Positions 52,336-64,000 of a DNA stretch of 64,000 bases are shown here, piece by piece. The number at the start of each line of letters is the position of its first letter. Within the stretch, counting starts at the first letter, position 1. The notes below the pieces were generated by a model. The model did no database searches. It was not told the DNA's origin and saw only the letters and a list, made by a program, of their open reading frames with translations. The DNA is from Hetaerina americana (taxonomy: Eukaryota; Arthropoda; Insecta; Odonata; Calopterygidae), in the NCBI GenBank assembly GCA_022747635.1, contig JAKTNV010000014.1, forward strand, positions 12,555,110 through 12,619,109, read 5' to 3'. The position numbers and the translations under genes were made by a program.

Positions 52336-54958
52336 AATGGGACACACCCCTGGAGGCCAAAGAGACAGGGGTAGCCGGGTTACTTACCCACATTAGCACT
52401 TCGTGAGCTTCGAGTTGAATCTAGATCCGCAAATATTAACCTCCATATCGGGGTATAGGGTGTTTTATGGAAATATTTGGACACCAGTCGATGAAAGTAC
52501 ATGCACTACGAGATTAAGACTTGGACAGGTAGCTCGGTACAATAATACTAATTTGGGAAACTATTACAGTGGTAAGAAAAAATAGTGCACTTAGGTGAAA
52601 GAATGGAAACATTGACCATGTTGTGCTACTGACAATAATGATGATTAAATAAACTGATCGTATAGTAAATGTTCCTACGAAGAGTAGAAGATGAGAGATA
52701 CGATCTCTGAAATGAAGAAAATGTGATCACATGAGACACGGTAGTCTGAAGAAGTAAGTCGTACAGAGCATAGTCAATGCTCGTGAACTACACAAGAAGA
52801 CCCTCAGATTATATGCCTACATAGAACAAGTACTGTCATATTTCCAAGGGTATTGATACAGAGAAATGATGATATTAGCCGAGAGAAGGATACTAAGTGT
52901 AAAACTGCATCGAGCAAATCTTAGGATAGATGATCAGTAAGGGGCGGTTTACACACAAATGAAACGATTTGTGGGTTTCAATGAGTTATCTGAATTCACC
53001 TACCGTCACATATAGATATAAAATACGACTAATGGTAAAACAGAAGGGGTATAGGGAGTGTGATGTCGACGAAAAGTACTCGAACTTTTCACGATAAACA
53101 CAATAAGCTAATTAAATATGTTGATTTCATGCTCCAGGACGTGGAATGACGATTAATCAATTATATGATTAATATTATATTTGACACCAATAATAACTGT
53201 CCTAAATTGTAGTGGTAAGGAGGAAAGGTACACTGACGAGTTTTATGCAGTTTTAGGAGTTGTTGTAGCTGACATAAGTGACAAAGTGTGACATGGGGGG
53301 ATAAGGCTGAAAAAACCTAAAACGCATGACAAAATATGTGAACAGTCCTTTAAGAAAGAACCACATTGTATAGAGAGAAAACAGCAGTGAAAAATTAGCC
53401 ATGTGTTTAGTTTTATATGGAAATCAGATTTAATGTAGCTGGACTGGATAGTCGTTTGATAATATTTTCTAAACGACGTTTGTATGCACTCAAAACAGTG
53501 GCAGAAAATAATATTTTCGTGTTCAACATTGAAAATTTAAGCATTAGTATAGAATTCAGATTATAATTGTCACTAATTCCTGCATATTTATTCGAAAGAG
53601 TTGGTGTGGAAATGTTTGGAGTGAAAATGGAGAAATGGTGACCAATTAGGAAAAACGAAGAAAGAATAACAAGAAGTGGGAGGGAGTGGAGTGGGAGGGC
53701 AAGATAAGGCAGGGGTGGGTATAAAGGCTGGGTTGTGGTGACAAACAAAAGAAAATTAGGGCAGGCAACACGATACATCGTAAGTTACTGAAGTAGGGGA
53801 ATGGATGTTGATTAAATTGAAGGGGAGGAATATGGCGAAAATTGCTCCTGGTCGACTGCAGGAGCCTTGAAGTGAAATACCTCATGTTTTGAGGAACGAT
53901 ATTACAACTTAATAAAATTAAAAATTTGTATATATTAGGACGAAACTTCAATCGACGTTTAATCGTCATCATCAGGTTTTCTATACGTTCTAAACACAGC
54001 TCATATGCATAAAAATAGCAGGAGTGAGAGGTGAGAGTAGGGGAGGGTGGAGCAGAGGTGAGGTAATAGTTGCTGTAATAGAAGGGTTATGAAGCAGGCG
54101 TTGAATGGGGTGATAAAAGGGAGATGAGACAGTAGGTGATGACAGTAAGCATGTTTAGTGACGGGGGAGGGACACATAAGGGGTGAAAAATGGGGGAAAA
54201 TGTACTCATTCACTCGGTAAGAAAGAGAGACTTTTGCCGTGAAGCACTCCATCTCCATTTCTTCTAGAAATTGGAGAGTTTTTTTACTGATTTAAGAAGT
54301 GAAGTATTGTTGTAGTAAAATTAGAGCTGTGGTGGAATTCATATGAATGTTTTGCGAATGAAGAAGAGGGGTGTAAAGTGGGTGGAAGCTCCTAAACCCT
54401 GATTCGCGAATTGCGTCCGGTTCTGCCGCAATACGCTACACTGCAATCCGTGCAGTGGAGCTAACGCACTTCCGAGCGCGAAAAAAAGGTCCAAACTGTC
54501 GATGGAGTTTTGCAAGAAAAAGGAAAGGTTTGAGATTCTATAAATTGTTAATCTGTAATTAAAATTATTTGATTGAGATACGTAATTTTTGATCTGAAGG
54601 TACCTCAATAGGTCAACTGGGATTAGAGAGTATAGTCCTTTAAATTTATGGGCGTGAAAGAGTTGAAATTCTGGTGTCTATTTGTTTTTGTTTTTCTACC
54701 ATGGTCGATGATTGCATCGTTACCAGCGTAGGTAGTAGCAATCTGCTAAACGATGTTCAGTTTTCAGCTGATGGAATTGGAGGAGAGTGGGAGGAGGTGT
54801 AAGAAGAGTTCAATCGAGGAGTAAAAGGTAATTTCAGGAGCTGTTGCGTCAATATACTGTTTAATCCAAGAAATTAAGGTCAAAATATGTGTATAATTTC
54901 AAGGATAAAATAATACAGGATGGATGGAATTTTAAGAAGGGACAACTACGTTGATATA
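52336..54958. other. AT-rich DNA with one hammerhead-like remnant
   Basis: No gene is recognised. Purine-rich stretches at 53640-53740 and 54000-54200 produce weak frames only. Confidence 0.4.
53930..53990 (-). ncRNA. Decayed hammerhead-like motif 6
   Basis: On the - strand CTGATGA (53975-53969) is followed by T and a hairpin GACG..CGTC, as in the motifs near 38.3 kb. The 3' core then reads GATTGAAGTTTCGTC instead of GAAACCGGTC. A related family or a decayed copy. Confidence 0.25.
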
Positions 54959-54960
54959 TA

Positions 54961-57364
<2,404 letters not shown>

Positions 57365-57369
57365 CTAAA

Positions 57370-57480
57370 CAGAGACAAGACTTGTATAGTATATCTCAGA
57401 CCGCACAAGTGAGAGTATCTGATGGAGAATCAGGAAGAACAGTGGGATAAGGACAAGGTTTTCCATTATTACCTTCAAAC
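57370..57480 (+). pseudogene. RTE-like LINE motif B fragment
   Basis: The frame DLYSISQTAQVRVSDGESGR matches NLYMSQTAQVRVGNGESGW of the LINE at 33820. It is followed by an in-frame stop and a decayed GQGFPLLP in place of RQGCPLSP. The copy is cut by a (TA)n tract. Confidence 0.7.
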
Positions 57481-57490
57481 AGAATTGAAA

Positions 57491-57534
<44 letters not shown>

Positions 57535-57541
57535 ATATATA
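57491..57541. repeat. (TA)n microsatellite
   Basis: About 50 bp of TA repeats between the LINE fragment and the 3' end of the SINE at 57551. Confidence 0.93.
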
Positions 57542-57550
57542 AATACCAAA

Positions 57551-57826
57551 TACAGTAATCAACCCGAAGTTCAGTTTGGTAGATGATGGCAGAGTTCACC
57601 CAGTACTAAGCCCGACGGCGTGTGAAATTCACACAGCAGGGTAGAGGGGCCAGTTCCTTTCCCTGTGCCGGTTATGATTTCCCAGGAAGACTTGGTACCC
57701 GAAAAATCACATAGCTCGGGTGGAGCTGCAGGTGCCTAGAGTGCCTTGCCCGGGAATCAAACCCGGGCCCCTCCGGTCAGCAGTCCAACTCTAAGTCAGC
57801 TCTACCCCATGGGCTACCGCGACCCA
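57551..57826 (-). repeat. tRNA-derived SINE, family 1, copy g
   Basis: A well-preserved reverse copy with a perfect B-box complement (GGGAATCAAACCCGGG region). About 11 extra bases (AAGTCAGCTCT) interrupt the A-box area, which should weaken Pol III initiation. Confidence 0.85.
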
Positions 57827-57850
57827 AACACACACACACATATACATATA

Positions 57851-57902
<52 letters not shown>
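57827..57902. repeat. (CA)n-(TG)n-(TA)n palindromic microsatellite
   Basis: (CA)n followed by TATACATATATG and (TG)n forms a simple-repeat hairpin. It is followed by TA repeats that abut mariner copy 2. Confidence 0.9.
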
Positions 57903-57904
<2 letters not shown>

Positions 57905-59221
57905 ATTGATCAAAAAGTTCCCGGAATAACCACCGTGTGGCGCTCCCATCGTTCCGATTTGAGTTCTGTTTTTTTTGTTAAATTGGTACATCTGTTGTTG
58001 ATATTCCCTTTAAATCTTAGTGTCATAACTTGACATTTGCAAAAGTTACGTAGCCAAGAGTACATCTATCTCTGTGTGTGTTGGCGATTTTTTACAATTT
58101 CAGAAATGGATTTAAATTTGCAACAACGAACTTGTATTAAATTTTGCGTAAAAAACGGATTTAGTGGCGCACGGACGTTGGAAATATTGGAAAAGTGTTT
58201 CGGCAACGATTCTCTAAAAAAAACGGTCGTTTACCAGTGGCACGAGCGGTTCAGAAGTGGTCGTGAGTCAATCGAAGATGATGAAAGCAGTGGCAGACCA
58301 TCGACATCGAAAGTCGGTGAAAAAATTGATAAAGTAAAAGAAATGTTGGTCAATAACCGCAAATTAACCATCAGAGAAATAGCGGAGGACTTGAACATTG
58401 CCTATGGATCCGCCCAAGACATTGTGGTTAATGATTTGGGTTTCCGTCGTGTAGCAGCAAAGAAAGACCTCAATTTCATGCAAAAAAGAGACCGTGTTGA
58501 CGTCGCAAAAGACATGATTTGCGAGGCTGAATCCGATCCCACATTCATCAAAAGGATCATTACTGGAGACGAGACGTGGGTTTATGAGTACGACACGCAA
58601 TCCAGACATCAGGCAAGTGAATGGCGTTCACCAAATGAGCCGAGACCAAAAAAACCACGTCGTTTTCAGTCAAAAAAGAAGGCAATGCTGACGGTTTTCA
58701 TGGATTACAACGGTGTAGTGCATCATGAATTTTTGCCAGAAGGCCAGACAGTAAACAAAGAGTATTATTTGGGCGTTATGAGACGTTTGCGTGAAGCAAT
58801 TCGCCGAAAGAGACCAGAAATGTGGGCAGAAAACTCGTGGATTTTGCACCATGATAACGCACCGTCGCACAGTGCTATCATTATTCGTAATTTTTTGACG
58901 AAAAATGTAACAAATACCATTCAACAGCCACCGAATTCACCTGATTTGGCTCCCTGTGACTTCTTTCTGTTCAATCGAGTTAAAAAACCATTACGGGGAA
59001 CGCGTTTTAGCAGCCGAGAGGAAGTAATGGAAAAATCGCAGGAAGCACTGATGGACATACCGAAAACCGAATATAAAAAAATGTTTCGAGGATTGGATCA
59101 AGCGCTGGCATAAGTGTGTTGCAGTCGATGGGGATTACTTTGAAGGGGACAATATAGATTTAGATGAATAAACTTGTATTTTTAATTTTCTGAATAAATT
59201 CCGGGAAATTTTTGATCAAGG
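57903..59221 (+). mobile_element. Mariner transposon, copy 2, near-complete
   Basis: The 1319-bp element is flanked by TA (57901-57902, 59222-59223) within TA-rich DNA. The terminal inverted repeats are CCATTGATCAAAAAGTTCCC at the left and the complement of CCTTGATCAAAAATTTCCC at the right. It includes 5' and 3' untranslated regions and one transposase gene. Its sequence is almost identical to the copy at 38442, implying recent activity. Confidence 0.93.
58106..59171 (+). pseudogene. Mariner transposase, DD34D type, one late frameshift
   Basis: This enzyme cuts and pastes the element at TA sites. The ATG at 58106 starts MDLNLQQRTC. Residues 1-110 form the paired helix-turn-helix DNA-binding region. 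The catalytic triad is D155 (TGDETW), D250 (HHDNAPSH) and D285 (SPDLAPCDFFLF), with 34 residues between the last two, as in mariners. An extra A in the run 59075-59081 shifts the frame at about residue 327, so the reading ends at 59113. The expected C terminus (KCFEDWIKRW..NIDLDE) continues in the next frame to 59171. It is otherwise intact, so the lesion is either very recent or a sequencing error in a homopolymer. Confidence 0.9.
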
Positions 59222-59223
59222 TA

Positions 59224-61199
59224 GTATATATAGAAATAATAGGCAATATTTTCACGAATACTTTCCCACATTAGTAAAACCATTAGTTTCTTATCATTAA
59301 TAGCACATGACTTCAATTCCTCAGCAAGTCAATGTGTATGGCTTTCATCAGGAAAGATGCCCTGCTTTAGAAGTTGTGGGTATTGCCCACTAGGCACAAA
59401 AAACTTTTTACACGCAACGTCCCACCTATGAAGCAAAATACCTACCGCGACGAATACCACATTGCTAGGCTTGTTATCAAATGGATAGTATACTCCGCAT
59501 AGCGTGACATTCGAGAAAGTTTTCGTCGGTCTGCAGTTTCAGCAACATTCCCCTCCCTCCTATTTTCTTTCCCCTATTCCATTCGTCTCCTAAATACCCA
59601 CACATCTGGGTGAAGTCGAAATTTCTCCGGCGCCAACTCCCGTCCACCCCCACAAAAGAAATAGCTAATAAAGGGGGGAGAAGCGCTGACCGCACTGAGG
59701 GATCGCATTCTCCGAGCCACCCAACCGAGCAAGGTCAGATATGGGACCCCGCCCGATTCAGTCACTCAGAAAGACGCCGGTGTGAGGAAATAAATGGGAG
59801 CCTTGTACAAGATGAGAAAAAAACATGGCCAAAGACTGCCCTCTTCACCATCACTCACTCCACTTGAATGCTTCACAGAGATTTGTTCCCCCTGTATGTA
59901 TTCTATCCATTAAAACATCGAACAGAGATAGGTCACAATCATACTAATATTGATCTTTTCCGTAATCGTATTCATCAAGTCATCACTCCCTCCGTAACTC
60001 AACTGTTCACTCTCGGCAAATGTGTGCTTTTGCGCATGATGTCTCCGACGGATATTACCGGTAGGCGAGTAATAAGCAAGCAACCGAATAAGATCTCCGA
60101 AGTTATTTTTAATCTCATTAATGTGCTTCTGTCCCATCAGTTTACGCCTAAATCCGTCTAGATATCGTTATGCTGTTTATCAAGCATCCAAAACCCTTTC
60201 ACCGGGGCAGACGGCTCACTCTATAGAGTAAGCTTTTTATTTTCCTGTTCGGCTTAAATCGAGTTATTCGCGTACTAATCTCCAACGGTTACAGACGGTC
60301 TAATGGGCCAAGGAAAAAGGAAAAGGTTGTTAGGGGCTCAGGCAAAGGTATAGGTAGAGATCTGGTTTCGCGCCGATTTGCTTACATTAGAATTCATTGA
60401 CCAGCGTTTTATCTATGCACTGATTGTGGCTCGTGTAGGACCTTGTTCGGGTAGAATCCAACTCCTCCCTCCAGGTTTCTTGCGAGGATTAATTGCAAGG
60501 GGTGCCTAAATCGGGTCATAATTTAACAGAGGCGCTTCAATTTGAAGAGAGAAACTATTGTCAGGCTTTAAGTAACGATGGCGAGGAGATGGGAGGACGC
60601 GGTGGGATCGTGACGCTCCGGGAAAATCGTGAAATGGATGGATCATGTAATGGCTGGATCAAGCGTGGAATTGATGGGAGTATTGCGCAGTGTGAGGAGG
60701 ACCCTGGAAAACCACGAAAAGAAGAGTTACTCTCAGGGGAAATATTGGACAGCGTGAACTCATCGAAGACGAAAAAAAGGAGGCCGTACGCGTAAAAATG
60801 CAGGAAAAGGATCGAAATGGAACGAATTCTTTGTTCTTCCTTTGAATGTTTTTATTTATATAAAATTTGGCGTTACTATTTGGCAACAGGCCAGATGATA
60901 ACATTTATTAAAGGGGACAAATAAACTTATGACCTTAATCTGATCGTTTCAGGATTTAGAATACCTCTTAACGGCTGCTTTGGTGGTAATGGTGTCCGCA
61001 CGTTACATTTTTCCAACCAGCCACTCCTGAATTAAACCGTTCATATAAGATTGTTTAAACAAAGGATGGCGAGATGAAGCAGAAGGAGAAGACGGAATTA
61101 GACAAGAGTACATGCTGTGATTCCTGACTGACGATGAGGAACGCTCAAGCAACCGTCTAATCGAAAAAAGCCCACCTCAAATAAAACTCGCAAATTATT
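59224..61199. other. Mixed-composition DNA, no gene recognised
   Basis: Short frames at 59610-59867 and 60493-60795 lack recognisable motifs or splice sites. No repeat shared with other parts of the window was seen. Confidence 0.4.
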
Positions 61200-62060
61200 T
61201 TACAGCATTCCATTAGGCCGCCCACAGCTCCACGTCATTCTCTCACCCCCCCCCCATTCACCCTCCCTCCACCCCCTTCCCCTACCAAAGGGGTCATCCA
61301 TCCACGGGGAAGGAGGAGGATGGATCCAAATTTTCTCGAAAATTCACTCCTCCAGAAATCCCATTTGCCTCCTTCCCCCGCCCTCTCGTCCCTAGTTTCC
61401 CTCCTCCTCCCCCACCCCCTTCCCCGAGGATAGCACCCGTCGTGGAGCTGAATGGTAGGGGGGAGGGCGTCGAGGAGCCAGCGAGACATTGGGGTGGGGA
61501 GGGAGGGGGATTGGGAGGGGTCCCCGCGGCGGCAAATGGCAGAAACATAAAAAAAAGACGGAGGGGAAGATGGAACGGGGAGGATATATACGACCCACAA
61601 AACATATTCCGAGTGTGTCTAGGACACTGTCCTGCCCGGAATCCATCGCGCCGGGCTGTCCCTTCGATCTTCATTACTTGCCCCGTGGCCATCTCCTTTC
61701 CGTCCCGCCATATTTCATAGCGGTCGACTTACCCGCCCCCTTCCGACCCCTACCCTCCCCCTCCTGCCCTGCACCCCTCCCTCCCTCGACCCCCTGGCGG
61801 TCGCGATTTATAACTGGCGAGAGCACATAATTAATGGAGAAAGAGGGAAGTGGGGAAGGAGGGGGAATGGGATCGGAGGGAGGGGAGGGTTTCCGAAGGA
61901 GGGGAAGTGGCGACTCCCTGTGCGCAGGGAAAGGGGGAGTGGTTGGGAGGGGGCGGGAAGCAGCAGCGCCACATTACGGCGAGCGGCGGAAACGACGCGG
62001 GGGGCCTGGGGGGGGGGGGGTCAGTAGAATATGGTGACCACGTCGACGGAGGTTTTAATT
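61200..62060. other. GC-rich island with alternating C-rich and G-rich blocks
   Basis: The top strand is C-rich at 61240-61440 and 61670-61800 and G-rich at 61450-61580 and 61835-62030, including a run of about 13 G at 62008-62020. Long frames on both strands are low-complexity products. Promoter-like or structural DNA is more likely than coding sequence. Confidence 0.4.
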
Positions 62061-64000
62061 GCCGCGGTGACTTCAGCGCGGCACGGATGGACAAAATCGA
62101 AGTATTAATTGCGACCAGCATCTTTTTGTTGTGCCCAACTTAAAGTTTGAATTAATACTATGCGGTTTTCAATCTAACGGTTGAGCCTTGAATATTAGCG
62201 AACGGTCTCGGTTCTCACGTATCGCTAGGCCAAGGGTCGTCTCGCCTCAATTTCCTTCGTCTTTCAAAATATCTGGGCTTCCTCGTTCCCTTTCTCCATT
62301 TACTTTCATTACCTCAAACTCGTCCATCCGGGTGCATTTAACTTTCAATTGTATTTATTTTGCTGAGACATGAAGAATAATGAAATTGTCGCAATGTTCA
62401 CTTGAAATAGAAATACTTTCTAGCTTCAATGTGCAGATGAATATTCAGATGGGGAAACCTGAAGAAAGGGGTTCTTTTCCTGAGAAAGAGACAGTGAAAT
62501 AACATGCGCAATAGGTAAAATCTCAACATTTTAAGCGGAATATGGAAATGTCTCTCTTCGTTTCACGAATCAAAAATATTTCCATTTGAAAAAGTGGAAA
62601 CCGGAAGAGTTGGAGCAAAATAAAGCAAGGGAAGCAGAAGTAATAGCTAATTATGATGAACAATATTAGTCATGTCCTCTGAAAACAGTTCATGCTATCT
62701 AAAATTATGGCATTACTTGCTTATACTTTTTGAGACGCTGAACATAGTTTTCACAGAAAATTGAAGCGAATAAACTAAAATTAGTAAAGCGCACAACATA
62801 TTTTTTATAATTTTCTGATCACGTTTTGACTTGAAAACCACTTTCGTAGAATCCGAAACCTTGGTCGGAAATAAACAGTGTTGTGGGGCATTTATGTCAT
62901 TCACAAAATTAAGGGCCACGAAGTGATGCCTGAAAATATCATCTTATAAAAAGGAAGATCACAAGCGATAGAGTTTCGATGCTGAAGAAGATATTACAAT
63001 AAAATTGGCCGAATATTAAACGAATAAGGCTGCTTTTTGGAAACATCTTGCCTATCAAGGATTAAGGTTTCGGCAAAATCACGGAGGGACTGCTGGGGAC
63101 AATCCTAGAATTATTTAAACTGTGAAAATGATTCTCAATAGGCTAATAGATATGACAGTTTAAAATAAAGTGGGAATCAAAATTAAAAAAAACAAGGAGG
63201 GATATAGACGAGGAGAATGCAATATGGAATGATTCTATTTGGAAAAGAAGAAAAAAAAATTATTTGAAACTCATCCTTGGACTCGATGAATTCGTCAGGA
63301 GCGCAACGGAAGGGAGGTCTACAAGGGGAAATCCAAGAGACAGATACTTATAGCTTACGTATTATAGGCGTGGGAATGGGGGCCAATAAGGTGGGGACAG
63401 GTTGAATAATAGAGGGAATCAGTTACAAATCCTCGGATAAAAAACGGTTGATAATAATTTCGATGTCAATACCTTCCATAACGATAGTTCCAACCTTAAT
63501 CGAATGCATGCGATTTTTCCCATCCACACTAATGAGCGCGAGGGAATTGGTGAAAATCATCACTCAAGATCGGGTTGTGAGGAGCTTAGATGTAGCGTAG
63601 CCCATCTACGCCCTTTACGTTGATGAATAAGGACATGCTGTGCACCAGAAATGTTTCGACTATGGTCGACATTAATTACGAATGAAATGGGGCCTTAGAG
63701 GGAGCCCTTGGTCGCTAATTCTCACGAATTAACGTGCCTTGAAAAGAAATCTTTATATTTACCCATCGCTGATCTTCCCGGGAAGTGCACTGGCTTTATG
63801 TAGAAATCCTCTACTCTAAAAATAAACTCCCAAAGAAGCTATTATTTCTAAGCTTAACCTAAACGTTGGCCTCCATTAACCCAAATTTCCCTTGAAATCC
63901 ACGATACAGTGCAGAAACCACGGGTGACTAACGTCGAAGATTACATTCAGGATGAAAATGCATTCTAAGGAAAAACTTTTCTGTTTCATTTCGGATATAG
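62061..64000. other. AT-rich DNA to the window edge
   Basis: Nothing firm. At 63290-63345 the + strand hints at a GRSTRGNPRDRYL-like end typical of LINE proteins, but the stretch is too short and broken to call. Confidence 0.35.

Noticed and set aside
61294..62121. Overlapping 90-130-codon frames on both strands
   Set aside because: Same low-complexity cause; no recognisable protein.

Overview
The window looks like nuclear DNA of an arthropod, most probably an insect. It is AT-rich and has intron-split genes with GT..AG junctions, TATA promoters, mariner transposons, non-LTR retrotransposons, tRNA-derived SINEs and very long (TA)n microsatellites. I cannot assign a species. No bacterial-type operon, CRISPR array or true tRNA/rRNA gene was seen.

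Genes. Two paralogous secreted lipocalin genes lie in tandem on the + strand: gene A at 1338-7778 and gene B at 18429-23061. Each has three coding exons of exactly 117, 247 and 239 nt and encodes 200 residues. They share a promoter block with a TATA box, a signal peptide, the GxW and [TS]DY lipocalin motifs, four cysteines at the same positions and one N-glycosylation sequon. A third, unrecognised gene runs on the - strand from beyond 41950 down to a large GC-rich terminal exon at 27902-29014. I reconstructed four of its exons from phase-compatible splice sites. It is rich in proline and cysteine and repeats a 'PFY' motif. Its introns (29.0-41.8 kb) hold most of the large transposable elements.

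Mobile DNA. There are two nearly identical mariner copies (38442-39755 and 57903-59221). The first has lost its true 3' end, which is replaced by an inverted copy of its own 5' 147 bp. There is also an internally deleted mariner of a second lineage (54961-55631). An RTE/BovB-like LINE is present as a 2.2-kb copy (32584-34799, +), a facing 0.7-kb copy (36003-36684, -) and smaller fragments. Pieces of CR1/Jockey-like reverse transcriptase lie at 2957-3196 and 19418-20430. One tRNA-derived SINE family has seven copies, most next to (TA)n tracts, and a second has two.

The most unusual signal is a set of hammerhead-ribozyme-like motifs: CTGATRA, then T, a short hairpin, and GAAACCGGTC. They occur at about 12.6, 12.8, 13.7 and 38.3 kb, with a decayed relative at 53.95 kb. 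They sit in palindromic, Penelope-like repeat ends. One of these, with an 8-bp target duplication, is inserted in a SINE that was also hit by mariner copy 1.

The rest is AT-rich intron or intergenic sequence, plus GC-rich islands with strong strand asymmetry (43.4-44.0, 49.5-50.4 and 61.2-62.05 kb) in which I find no convincing gene.
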